The notes beneath the pieces were generated by a model that made no database searches, was not told the origin of the DNA, and saw only the letters and a list, made by a program, of their open reading frames with translations. A program made the position numbers and the translations under genes. A stretch of 22,470 bases of DNA from a virus. Location of the stretch: the IMG/VR virus record IMGVR_UViG_3300046000_005349, positions 1-22,470 of that record; one strand, given 5' to 3'. Shown piece after piece: positions 1 to 6,013 of this stretch. How positions within the stretch are numbered: the first letter of the stretch is position 1; the number at the start of each line of letters is the position of its first letter.

Positions 1-189
1 CCGTTGCAGCAAAATCCGTTCAGTGTTTTGGCTAATGAATCGCGGTTGTCGGTGCGGGCGCTCGCACGCTTTTTGCGTGTGCGCCCTGATACCGTGATGC
101 ATTGGCGCAAGGGGCGGCGCGAGGTGCCGGAAGGCATATTGAATGAATTGCGGGCGTATGTGGCGGGGATGATTGACAGCGATGCTTGA
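1..189 (+). CDS. Small helix-turn-helix protein, 5' end probably outside the window
   Basis: The frame is open from the first base; the first possible start inside the window is TTG at 4, giving 61 residues, so the true start may lie upstream. The middle part (LSVRALARFLRVRPDTVMHWRKGRR) has the layout of a Cro/YdaS-type helix-turn-helix: a helix with AxxLxV, a turn, then a recognition helix with TVxxWRxGRR. Such proteins bind DNA as small phage repressors or replication accessory factors. Its stop TGA (187-189) lies just inside the next gene, whose ATG is at 182, so the two are probably translationally coupled. This suggests a regulatory or replication role, but that is inference. The DNA-binding call rests on the motif only. 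Confidence 0.6.
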   Translation, partial: PLQQNPFSVLANESRLSVRALARFLRVRPDTVMHWRKGRREVPEGILNELRAYVAGMIDSDA

Positions 190-2650
190 CGCGTTAAAAG
201 GCTACCGGCAATGGGTTGTATGGAAACTGATTCACCGACCCGGCAAGGTGAAGGCGGACAAGATACCGTTCAACGCTGCAACCGGTTATCCGGCTTCGCC
301 CGTTGATCCATCGCATTGGTGCAGCTATGACGAAGCCGTGGCCGCGATGGCGACGGGAAATTATAGCGGTGTCGGTTTCATATTTACCGCAAATGATCCT
401 TTCGTTTTTATCGACCTTGATTCATGCCGTGATACCACAACCGGCGAATGGTTGCCGGAAGCCGTAGAAATTTGCACGCGGTTTGCCGGTGCTGCGATGG
501 AAATTAGCCAAAGCGGAACGGGTGCGCACATAATTTGCAGTACGTTCGATAAATCGCTATTCGCTGCGCATTACAACAAATGGAACGGCTGGATTGAATG
601 CTATAGGTCCGGTCGCTTCGTCGCCATTGCGGGCGATGCTTGGCAAGGTGATGCGACCGTTGACCACACGGCGGCGTTGCTCGATTGGGTGCCTATGCGA
701 CCCGCTGGAAGCGTTGCGGGTGATGCGGGTGACGTTGCGACCGTTGGACGCGACCCGCGTTGGTGCGGTCCAGAAGATGACGCGGAGCTATTGCGCCGGA
801 TGATGGTGCATAAGGAACCGGACGCGGCATTGATTGCCGACCTTGCGGAAAAGGTACAGGCTGCACCGGGCGATGCGTTTTTAAAATGGCAATACGATCA
901 AGCAACGCGCGAGCGCTTGCCGTTTGAATGGTTATGGAATGCGGACCCGCGCATAGGTCAACAACATGCCGACACTTCGGGCGCACAAGGTCGCGCGTTC
1001 GATTGGAGCGCTGCCGATCAAGCGTTGATGAATCGCCTTGCATTTTGGACCGGTAAAGATTGGCCGCGAATGCAAAGGTTGTTCGGTCAATCGGCGCTCG
1101 CACAACGCGAGAAATGGCAAACGCGTCCGTACTATTCAAATTTGACAACTAGCAGCGCGTGCCGATGGGCAAAAGACGTTTATAAAGGCACGAAGGCGGA
1201 TAGGCGCGATGAAGAAAGGCGGCGGCAACAAATGCGCGCCAATGAACAAATTGGTGACGCGTTCCGCGAAGAAGATCACGTTGCACCAATTTTGACGCTT
1301 GAAGAAATGCACCAACGGCTAGTGTACGTCACGTCGATAAATTGGTTCGTGGATCGTGTGACCTTCAAGGATTACAAGGTTGACAATTGTGAATATGTTT
1401 TTGCAAGTAGCTTGACTGAAATTGATACAGGCAAGCGCGACAAAGATACGGGGCAACCGGTTTTCTCGCATGTGCCGACCGTCAAACTTTGGTTGAAAGA
1501 ACACCAAGCGCAAAAGCGCATCGTTGATAAAATCAGTTGGAAGCCGAACGGCGGAATCATTTGTGACGTACCCGAGTCATTTAACACGGGCGTCAATATG
1601 TGGCGCGGACTCGTAAAGCCGCGTTGGGCGGATTATTACCGCGACAATTTGCCCGAACGTGAACAAGCGATTGCGGGTTGGCGCGCACACCTTGAATATC
1701 TTGTGCCGTATGAAGTTGAGCGCACACGCTTTGAAAAATGGTTGGCGCACATGCTGCAACGTCCTGAGACGTTACCACATACGGCATATCTCATGTTCAC
1801 ACCGGAAGTCGGGACCGGACGCAATTGGTTGTCTAGCGTGTTGGTGCGCGTGTTGCGCGGGTACGTTGCTGCGGGCGTCGATATTCAAGAGGTGTTGGAC
1901 GGTTCTTTCAACGGTCGCTTGTCGCAAAAGTTATTGGCTATCGTGGATGAAGCAAAAGCCGGGATGCAAGATGCGAAGCGATACGCGCGCTCGGAACGTT
2001 TGAAAACTCTTGTCAATCAATCGGCGCGAGAAATCAACGTGAAGCATGGGCTTCAATCGGTTGAGCATAATTGTATGCGATGGCTGTTCTTCTCGAATCA
2101 TTCGGACGCGTTGCCGTTCGATAACAATGACCGGCGTATTGCGGTCATCGCGAACCCTACGCAACGGCATTCGGGCGGGAGTGCGTACTACTCGGCATTG
2201 TATGCGCTGTTAGATGACACGGCGTTTATATCGGCGGTGTGGGCGCACCTTATGTTCGGCGTTGACGTGAGCGACTTCAACCCCGGCGAACATGCACCAA
2301 TGAACGAAGCGAAGCGCATTGCGTTGAGTGAAATGCAAAGCGAAGGGGAACGCGCGGTGCGGGACTTATTTGCTAAATGTCCCGGCGATCTTATAACGGC
2401 GCGACAAGTGCGCGAATATATCGACCGCTATAATTCGGATCAGAGTGGAACGAAGGCGCATTCTCGTATTTTAAAAATATGGTTAGAAAAGGCGGGGTTT
2501 ATTTCAACGGCGCTTGACGTGCGAATTAACAACATGACGCAAAAAATTATAATTGTGCGCAATTATACGGCTGAAACCGTGAACCAATTGGACCGCCAAG
2601 TTATTGCAAATATCGTTGGTAAAAATGATATTTGGTTGAAATTGGAATAA
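182..2650 (+). CDS. Primase-polymerase/helicase, NrS-1 polymerase-like (DUF5906 helicase)
   Basis: 824 residues from ATG 182; an upstream in-frame TTG at 173 is possible, but the ATG overlaps the preceding gene in normal phage fashion and follows a GGCGGGG stretch. The N-terminal third has the archaeo-eukaryotic primase motifs: D78-x-D80 in a hydrophobic strand (FIDLDSC), then GAH at H116, then GRFVAIAGD near residue 145. The C-terminal part is a superfamily 3-type helicase: Walker A-like VGTGRNW around residue 547, Walker B AIVDE with D589/E590, then a sensor FFSN and a probable arginine finger in NDRR. The last 100 residues look like a winged helix. In this family one protein primes, copies and unwinds DNA. 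The Walker A lysine position holds arginine (R547). A GGGCGATTT palindrome lies directly downstream. Confidence 0.87.
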   Translation: MLDALKGYRQWVVWKLIHRPGKVKADKIPFNAATGYPASPVDPSHWCSYDEAVAAMATGNYSGVGFIFTANDPFVFIDLDSCRDTTTGEWLPEAVEICTRFAGAAMEISQSGTGAHIICSTFDKSLFAAHYNKWNGWIECYRSGRFVAIAGDAWQGDATVDHTAALLDWVPMRPAGSVAGDAGDVATVGRDPRWCGPEDDAELLRRMMVHKEPDAALIADLAEKVQAAPGDAFLKWQYDQATRERLPFEWLWNADPRIGQQHADTSGAQGRAFDWSAADQALMNRLAFWTGKDWPRMQRLFGQSALAQREKWQTRPYYSNLTTSSACRWAKDVYKGTKADRRDEERRRQQMRANEQIGDAFREEDHVAPILTLEEMHQRLVYVTSINWFVDRVTFKDYKVDNCEYVFASSLTEIDTGKRDKDTGQPVFSHVPTVKLWLKEHQAQKRIVDKISWKPNGGIICDVPESFNTGVNMWRGLVKPRWADYYRDNLPEREQAIAGWRAHLEYLVPYEVERTRFEKWLAHMLQRPETLPHTAYLMFTPEVGTGRNWLSSVLVRVLRGYVAAGVDIQEVLDGSFNGRLSQKLLAIVDEAKAGMQDAKRYARSERLKTLVNQSAREINVKHGLQSVEHNCMRWLFFSNHSDALPFDNNDRRIAVIANPTQRHSGGSAYYSALYALLDDTAFISAVWAHLMFGVDVSDFNPGEHAPMNEAKRIALSEMQSEGERAVRDLFAKCPGDLITARQVREYIDRYNSDQSGTKAHSRILKIWLEKAGFISTALDVRINNMTQKIIIVRNYTAETVNQLDRQVIANIVGKNDIWLKLE

Positions 2651-2661
2651 AACGTGAACCT

Positions 2662-2775
2662 ATCGCCCAAATCGCCCAAATCGCCCATATTGTAGACCTT
2701 TGGAATTTGAAAATTTATATAATTAGGGAAATAGCATAGGTGTGAGATATGGGCGATTTGGGCGATTTGGGCGAT
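2662..2775. repeat. 29-bp perfect inverted repeat of 9-bp iterons; candidate replication origin
   Basis: The left arm (2662-2690) and right arm (2747-2775) are exact reverse complements over 29 bp. Each arm consists of tandem copies of a 9-bp unit, GGGCGATTT on the + strand in the right arm and AAATCGCCC in the left arm, ending in ATAT next to the spacer. A further GGGCGAT follows the right arm (2776-2782). The 56-bp centre is AT-rich and contains TATATAAT. Iterons flanking an AT-rich segment next to a replication gene are the usual layout of phage and plasmid origins. A terminator is unlikely because the arms are 56 bp apart and no T tract follows. Confidence 0.6.
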
Positions 2776-2829
2776 GGGCGATAATTTTGAAAAGTGTGGA
2801 ATATGGAAAATGAAATTTAAATTGGCGTG

Positions 2830-3066
2830 ATGGGTGCGGGAATTAAAATTTTTCGCAATGATACAACTTTAAAATTAACTGCACTTGCTCACCGATCAAC
2901 GTTGCAAATAATTTTAATCGAAGATGTGAACGGCGCGCGAGAATATATAATTCTTGACGGTAGCAACCCGATTTTTGCTACTGCGACAATTGAAGATATA
3001 AAACGCGCGCTCACCGGTTTGAAAATGATGGAAGCAAGCGCAACCGACAAAGACACAATAAATTGA
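2830..3066 (+). CDS. Hypothetical protein, 78 aa
   Basis: ATG 2830 is chosen over the in-frame GTG at 2827; neither has a strong ribosome binding site, only weak purines upstream. I do not recognise a family. The protein is a soluble mixed alpha/beta sequence with two beta-like stretches (TLQIILIEDV and REYIILDG) followed by a helix (TIEDIKRALTGLKMM). It sits between the iteron palindrome and the DUF7768-like gene, four bases before that gene's ribosome binding site, so it probably shares its transcript. Base composition is more AT-rich than the neighbours. Confidence 0.6.
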   Translation: MGAGIKIFRNDTTLKLTALAHRSTLQIILIEDVNGAREYIILDGSNPIFATATIEDIKRALTGLKMMEASATDKDTIN

Positions 3067-3079
3067 AGGGGTGCGAGAT

Positions 3080-3499
3080 ATGCGATTGGTAATTTTAGAA
3101 AGTCCGTATGCCGGTGACGTTGAAAATAACGTTGAATATGCGCGTGCATGTTTGCGTGATTCATTGATGCGTGATGAGTCACCGTTAGCGAGTCATCTAC
3201 TTTATACGCAATGCGGCGTGTTGAACGATGACGAACCATTCGAGCGTCAACGCGGCATTGCTGCCGGTCTAGCATGGCGACGGTTCGCGCATTGCTCGGT
3301 GGTGTACTATGATCGCGGCATATCGTCCGGTATGCGCCAAGGGATCAACGCTGCAATCTTGCAAGGCATATGGGTTGAACCTCGCAGCTTGAAAGGCGCA
3401 CCCGTACCGAATGAGTTTTATGACGCGTTGAACGAAGCGCGAGCGGCGCGCGAGAAAGCGTTGCACGTTCCCGCGTGTTGGGGCGCGTGGCAACCGTGA
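3080..3499 (+). CDS. DUF7768-like protein (nucleoside deoxyribosyltransferase-like fold)
   Basis: 139 residues from ATG 3080, which has GAAGGGG eight bases upstream; the in-frame GTG at 3071 lies inside that site and is rejected. The protein carries the family pattern almost complete: ESPYAGDVENNVEYAR near the N terminus, SPLASHLLYTQ around residue 40, ERQRGIAAGLAW in the middle, and YYDRGISSGMRQGINAA before the C-terminal part. These phage and bacterial proteins have a nucleotide-binding alpha/beta fold related to DUF4406 and nucleoside 2-deoxyribosyltransferases; the substrate is not known to me. It overlaps the next gene by four bases (GTGA). Confidence 0.75.
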   Translation: MRLVILESPYAGDVENNVEYARACLRDSLMRDESPLASHLLYTQCGVLNDDEPFERQRGIAAGLAWRRFAHCSVVYYDRGISSGMRQGINAAILQGIWVEPRSLKGAPVPNEFYDALNEARAAREKALHVPACWGAWQP

Positions 3500-3873
3500 G
3501 CGTCATTGCGTTTGAACATTTTGCCATCGTGATATTGAAGCGGAATTTTCCGCCGATAAAATCGCGGCGCGAATTGCTCGCGTTCATGGGCGGTGACTCA
3601 CATGCAAATTTAATATGGTCCGAATATTTGAGTTGGCATTGCCGATTGAATCCGGCAAACCGCAAGGAAAGTTTTCGCGCGTGGATGAAAGAGCTACCGC
3701 GCGACCGCTGCACTCATTCGGAATGGTCGCTTGTTGCAGACGTTCAAGCCGATAAAAAATTTCCGGTTGGTCGCATTGATAAAATGACCGACTACCTCGC
3801 GCGCATAGGCGCGGACGATTCAACGCTTGATAGTCTCGAATCGCTTTGGATCAAATATCACTCAAAAGATTAG
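3496..3873 (+). CDS. YozE/SAM-like small protein
   Basis: 125 residues from GTG 3496, whose GTGA overlaps the stop of the upstream gene; an earlier in-frame GTG at 3475 would need a longer overlap. Towards the C terminus, ADVQADKKFPVGRIDKMTDYLARIGADDSTLDSLESLWIKYH matches the YozE_SAM_like pattern: a helix ending in D..FP, a short linker, a YL helix, and a final helix with W..Y. That fold is a four-helix bundle found in many small phage and Firmicute proteins with no agreed function. The N terminus (about 50 residues) has no recognised domain. A promoter (-35 at 3874) begins right after the stop codon. Confidence 0.6.
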   Translation: MSVIAFEHFAIVILKRNFPPIKSRRELLAFMGGDSHANLIWSEYLSWHCRLNPANRKESFRAWMKELPRDRCTHSEWSLVADVQADKKFPVGRIDKMTDYLARIGADDSTLDSLESLWIKYHSKD

Positions 3874-3903
3874 TTGACAGCGCTGTAAATTTTATGGTAA
3901 AAT
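3874..3903 (+). promoter_or_regulatory. Sigma70-type promoter P0 with palindromic -35 region
   Basis: TTGACA (3874-3879) and TAAAAT (3898-3903) are 18 bp apart. The sequence ACAGCGCTGT (3877-3886) is a perfect 10-bp palindrome overlapping the -35 box, so it could be an operator. It lies directly after a stop codon and 47 bp upstream of promoter P1, giving a tandem pair before the 60-aa gene. Confidence 0.55.
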
Positions 3904-3949
3904 GGTTTGATGCGCGCAATATGCCCATAAAATAAAGGAAAAGTTCCTA

Positions 3950-3977
3950 TTGACAGGGGTGTAAAACCCGATAAGAT
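3950..3977 (+). promoter_or_regulatory. Early promoter P1, cassette family
   Basis: TTGACA (3950-3955), 16-bp spacer, TAAGAT (3972-3977). It shares TTGACAGGGGTG and the downstream GATGGGCGCACCAACCAAGCAAA with the cassettes at 4199, 4841 and 5212. A 5-bp hairpin AGGAA-AAG-TTCCT (3936-3948) replaces the AT-rich block found upstream of the other copies. Transcription would start near 3984, which excludes the in-frame ATG at 3976 as a start codon for the gene at 4018. Confidence 0.7.
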
Positions 3978-4017
3978 GGGCGCACCAACCAAGCAAACCC
4001 CTGAAAGGGAAACCACC

Positions 4018-4200
4018 ATGACCGTTAAATTCTTCATCACCGGGCGCAACGTTGAAACCGAAATGAGCTTTGCGGATATGCGCGCGAAGTTTGTTGCAGC
4101 CGGTGAGTGCAAAGGTTGGAATTGGGAAAAGCTTGAAGAAGCTTTGAACGCGGGTTTTCGTATCGTTATGCCCTTGGGTATCGAAATTTACCGGGCATAA
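4018..4200 (+). CDS. Hypothetical early protein, 60 aa
   Basis: ATG 4018 is preceded by GAAAGGGAAA. An earlier in-frame ATG (3976) lies inside the -10 region of P1 and cannot be on that promoter's transcript. The sequence has a short N-terminal beta strand (VKFFITG), an amphipathic helix (SFADMRAKFVAAG), a tryptophan-rich stretch (KGWNWEKLEEALNAG) and a final strand (IVMPLGIEIYRA). I do not recognise a family. It has its own cassette-type promoter, like two other small genes downstream, which fits an early-expressed accessory gene. Confidence 0.65.
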   Translation: MTVKFFITGRNVETEMSFADMRAKFVAAGECKGWNWEKLEEALNAGFRIVMPLGIEIYRA

Positions 4201-4275
4201 TAACTTTTCTTATTAACAGGGCTGACAACCCCGCTATAATGGCGACACCAACCAAGCAAAGGAACCGCCCGGATG
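4199..4275 (+). repeat. Promoter-leader cassette copy (77 bp)
   Basis: This copy runs from AATAACTTTTCTTATT (4199-4214), an A/T block with its own AATAA/TTATT symmetry, through the promoter and a conserved leader (ACCAACCAAGCAAAGGAACC) to the ATG at 4273. It can be aligned with 4841-4918 and 5212-5288 almost base for base, and more loosely with 3932-4020. Confidence 0.75.
4213..4240 (+). promoter_or_regulatory. Early promoter P2, cassette family
   Basis: TTAACA (4213-4218), 16-bp spacer, perfect TATAAT (4235-4240). The spacer includes GGG-CTGACAA-CCC. It drives the gene at 4273 and probably the two that follow (4418 and 4680). Confidence 0.7.
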
Positions 4276-4482
4276 ACCAAGATTGAAAACAAAGTTCGCT
4301 GCGACATTTACGAAGAAAAAGGTGCATGGTTCTATTGCTTCCGTGATGATCGCGCGGTAGGTCCGTTCGCTACTAAAGAAGAAGCCTGTATTTCGTTATT
4401 AATAGGAAAGCGCACCAATGAACAGCAATCATCCCTTAAACCGTTTGCGCCATCATGTGAGCGGTCCAATCGCGCGCGGTGA
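4273..4482 (+). CDS. Hypothetical early protein, 69 aa, overlapping the next gene
   Basis: ATG 4273 follows AAAGGAACC at a normal distance. The first 43 residues look like a compact beta-rich domain, with EEKGAWFYCFRDDRAVGPFATKEEACISLL, a pattern (W.Y..... GPF.t.eeA) often seen in small phage proteins of unknown function. The last 22 residues are basic, low in structure and encoded in the 65-bp overlap with the gene at 4418, so they may be dispensable or the result of a lost earlier stop codon. No family name can be given. Confidence 0.6.
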   Translation: MTKIENKVRCDIYEEKGAWFYCFRDDRAVGPFATKEEACISLLIGKRTNEQQSSLKPFAPSCERSNRAR

Positions 4483-4675
4483 AGCCGTGGCAATCACCGA
4501 ACAGCGCAAGATAGCGATTCAAACGAACGCGGATTTTACCCCGAAAGGAAAGCGCGCGGCGCGCACGGTCCAAACTTCGCTCGGTTCTCAACATCGCTGG
4601 TATGTGGCCGGTCGCATCTTCCGCGCACCCGCACCAATCGAAATGACGGCGGAATGGCTTAAGGCAGGAAAATAA
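4418..4675 (+). CDS. Hypothetical basic early protein, 85 aa
   Basis: ATG 4418 has AGGAAAG (4404-4410) upstream, which supports translation in spite of the 65-bp overlap with the preceding gene in another frame. The protein is strongly basic in its first two thirds (arginine and lysine-rich, with RLRHH, KGKRAARTVQ) and ends in a segment RWYVAGRIFRAPAPIEMTAEWLKAGK. Such charge suggests nucleic acid contact, but no domain is recognised. It shares a transcript with the RMF-like gene, whose ATG is only four bases after this stop. Confidence 0.6.
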   Translation: MNSNHPLNRLRHHVSGPIARGEAVAITEQRKIAIQTNADFTPKGKRAARTVQTSLGSQHRWYVAGRIFRAPAPIEMTAEWLKAGK

Positions 4676-4679
4676 AACA

Positions 4680-4838
4680 ATGACAATTCAATACGGCGGT
4701 AAAGATGAGCAATCGAAAAAGAATCGCAAGGCTTACGACGAAGGCGCGGAAGCTTCGCGGCTATCGGGCGATAACCCTTACCCTCGCGACAGTCAAGAAT
4801 GGAAAGCATGGGAACATGGGTTCAAATACGGGAAATAA
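4680..4838 (+). CDS. Micro-protein, Rmf/CrpP family-like (52 aa)
   Basis: This gene is short: ATG 4680 to TAA 4838, with AGGAAA nine to ten bases upstream. The sequence AYDEGAEASRLSGDNPYP followed by W..W..GF..G has the spacing of the ribosome modulation factor/CrpP family (A...G..A...G..NPY......W..GF). E. coli RMF drives 70S ribosomes into inactive 100S dimers; CrpP-like relatives are common on phages and plasmids, where their role is less clear. A phage copy could affect host translation during infection, but that is inference. The first 15 residues are a charged, lysine-rich tail. Confidence 0.7.
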   Translation: MTIQYGGKDEQSKKNRKAYDEGAEASRLSGDNPYPRDSQEWKAWEHGFKYGK

Positions 4839-4840
4839 TA

Positions 4841-4918
4841 AATAACTTTTCTTATTGACAGGGGTGACAACCCGCCTATAATGGGCGGACCAACCCAAAC
4901 AAAGGAAACGCAAAAATG
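4841..4918 (+). repeat. Promoter-leader cassette copy (78 bp)
   Basis: It begins two bases after the RMF-like stop codon with the same AATAACTTTTCTTATT block (4841-4856), and continues through promoter P3 and the leader ACCAACCCAAACAAAGGAAA to the ATG at 4916. Confidence 0.75.
4855..4882 (+). promoter_or_regulatory. Early promoter P3, cassette family
   Basis: Perfect TTGACA (4855-4860) and perfect TATAAT (4877-4882) with a 16-bp spacer. The spacer contains GGGT-GACA-ACCC, a short dyad. This is the closest to consensus of the set and should be strong with host sigma70. Confidence 0.8.
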
Positions 4919-5206
4919 AGCACTCTTGAAATTATCGCCACTCTCACCGCAAACGAAACCGCTGTTTTGAAGTCGCTCGCGTTCAACAATTACGGCGACG
5001 GCGGTTCGGATGTTTGGTCATGGGCCATCAATGATAGCTCGGAACCGTCCGGTATTGAAGGCAAAGCGCTATCGGGCGTTGTGGCGTCAATCTGCAAAAA
5101 AGGAATTTATAAAACTGCGGACGCGGGCGGCAAGGATGGCGCGTATATCTACCGCACCGAATTGGGTGATGAAGTCATCGCGGCGTTATTTCCCGAAAGC
5201 CGGTAA
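4916..5206 (+). CDS. Probable winged-helix protein, 96 aa
   Basis: ATG 4916 follows AAAGGAAACGC. The layout is that of a small MarR-like winged helix: LTANETAVLKSLAFN (helix 1), ALSGVVASICKKGIYK (a recognition-helix region with the usual G-hydrophobic-hydrophobic-S..KKG turn), then a wing with a beta pair (DGAYIYRTELGDEVIAAL). Such a protein could regulate the early promoters, but no operator assignment is possible. It stands alone behind cassette promoter P3, and cassette P4 starts directly after it. The fold call is from pattern only. Confidence 0.6.
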   Translation: MSTLEIIATLTANETAVLKSLAFNNYGDGGSDVWSWAINDSSEPSGIEGKALSGVVASICKKGIYKTADAGGKDGAYIYRTELGDEVIAALFPESR

Positions 5207-5211
5207 AAATA

Positions 5212-5288
5212 AATAACTTTTCTTATTGACAGGGGTGTTGAGTGCGCTAGAATGGGCGCACCAACACAAACAAGGAACCGCCCCGATG
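5212..5288 (+). repeat. Promoter-leader cassette copy (77 bp)
   Basis: The AATAACTTTTCTTATT block (5212-5227), TTGACAGGGGTG and the leader GGGCGCACCAACACAAACAAGGAACC are conserved; only the inner spacer (TTGAGTGCGC) differs from the other copies. It ends at the ATG at 5286. Confidence 0.75.
5226..5253 (+). promoter_or_regulatory. Early promoter P4, cassette family
   Basis: TTGACA (5226-5231), 16-bp spacer, TAGAAT (5248-5253). It lacks the GGG...CCC dyad of P1-P3, so a regulator reading that dyad would not act here. It serves the genes at 5286, 5476 and 5744, which follow with short gaps. Confidence 0.7.
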
Positions 5289-5462
5289 TATCAAGCTGTT
5301 GAAATTGGCGACACCGTAAAAACCTGGAAAATCAAATGCACCAACGAACACGGCATTTCTTCTTTGCGCGGTTCGTTTGACAGCGAAGCCGAAGCGAATG
5401 AAGCAATCGCGCAGATGCTCGCGGCGCGTTATGCTTATGCTTACGATACAGCGAATTATTAA
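5286..5462 (+). CDS. Hypothetical early protein, 58 aa
   Basis: ATG 5286 is chosen because it follows AAGGAACC and lies downstream of the P4 transcription start; the longer in-frame GTG at 5226 lies on the -35 box. The protein has an N-terminal beta-like stretch (YQAVEIGDTVKTWKIKC), then a turn with RGSFDSEAEANEAIAQMLAARYAYAY, an alanine-rich helix. It resembles other tiny phage proteins with a beta-hairpin plus helix, such as modulators of host enzymes, but no family is recognised. Confidence 0.6.
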   Translation: MYQAVEIGDTVKTWKIKCTNEHGISSLRGSFDSEAEANEAIAQMLAARYAYAYDTANY

Positions 5463-5475
5463 AGGAACCGACTTA

Positions 5476-5730
5476 ATGAACCTCCCGTTCGCAATGTCGC
5501 TGCCGGAAAAAATTGCAACCGTGATGCTTTCGCGCAAGTCGGGCAACCTCGGAACGTTCCGCGATATGTCGCACGGTCGCTATATCGTTGACGTTGATGG
5601 AACCCGCGCAATTATCAGCGGCAATGCGCGCGGTTGGGTTGTTTCGATTGTTGGCCGTTGCCGCGCTATCGTTAATGACCGTGACCTAGAAACCGCATTG
5701 CGCGATGCACTCGCGCTAACAGTGAAATAA
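5476..5730 (+). CDS. Hypothetical early protein, 84 aa
   Basis: ATG 5476 has AAAGGAACC at the right spacing; the frame stays open further upstream, but those codons overlap the preceding gene and have no ribosome binding site. The sequence has a helix (LPEKIATVMLSRKSG), several short strands (GRYIVDVDGTRAIISG, GWVVSIVGRCRAIV) and a C-terminal helix (DLETALRDALALTV). It appears to be a small alpha/beta domain of unknown function, cotranscribed with its neighbours. Confidence 0.6.
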   Translation: MNLPFAMSLPEKIATVMLSRKSGNLGTFRDMSHGRYIVDVDGTRAIISGNARGWVVSIVGRCRAIVNDRDLETALRDALALTVK

Positions 5731-5743
5731 GGAACCCCACAAC

Positions 5744-5950
5744 ATGAAAAAACTTTTGGTGAGCTACGGCGGCACGGCTGTTCGTCTTGAACGCGGCATA
5801 ATTTCAACACTCGTTAGCAAGGCAACGCGGTTGCATGAATACAATGAACGCGGTTGGTATACAAAGCCGGGTAAATGGCGCGAGCTTGTCCGCGTGCGAG
5901 TGCGCGACCATGCCGGGTTGCTTGGTCACGATGGCGGCGAAATTTATTAG
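5744..5950 (+). CDS. Hypothetical basic early protein, 68 aa
   Basis: ATG 5744 follows AAGGAACCCC. The protein is basic (many arginines: RLERG, KWRELVRVRVRD) with a short N-terminal strand (KKLLVSYGG) and a glycine/histidine-rich end (HAGLLGHDGGEIY). I do not recognise a family. It is the last gene before promoter P5, which begins five bases after its stop codon. Confidence 0.55.
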   Translation: MKKLLVSYGGTAVRLERGIISTLVSKATRLHEYNERGWYTKPGKWRELVRVRVRDHAGLLGHDGGEIY

Positions 5951-5954
5951 CCGA

Positions 5955-5982
5955 TTGACAGTGTTGTAAATTCAGATATTGT
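5955..5982 (+). promoter_or_regulatory. Early promoter P5
   Basis: TTGACA (5955-5960), 16-bp spacer, TATTGT (5977-5982). The -35 region TTGACAGTGTTGTAAATT closely matches that of P0 (TTGACAGCGCTGTAAATT). The leader is not of the cassette type, so P0 and P5 form a second subclass. It probably drives the genes at 6014 and 6224. Confidence 0.6.
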
Positions 5983-6013
5983 GCGAGTGTGGAAATCCAA
6001 AGGAGTTTTAAAA

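Noticed and set aside
2718-2723. TATAAT-like box in the centre of the iteron palindrome
   Set aside because: No -35 box at 16-18 bp; AT richness alone produces it. Retained only as an origin-like unwinding segment.
2662-2782. CRISPR array
   Set aside because: Repeat units are 9 bp and tandem without unique spacers.
3976-4017. Upstream ATG extending the gene at 4018
   Set aside because: ATG 3976 overlaps the -10 box of P1, so it would not be in the transcript, and it has no ribosome binding site.
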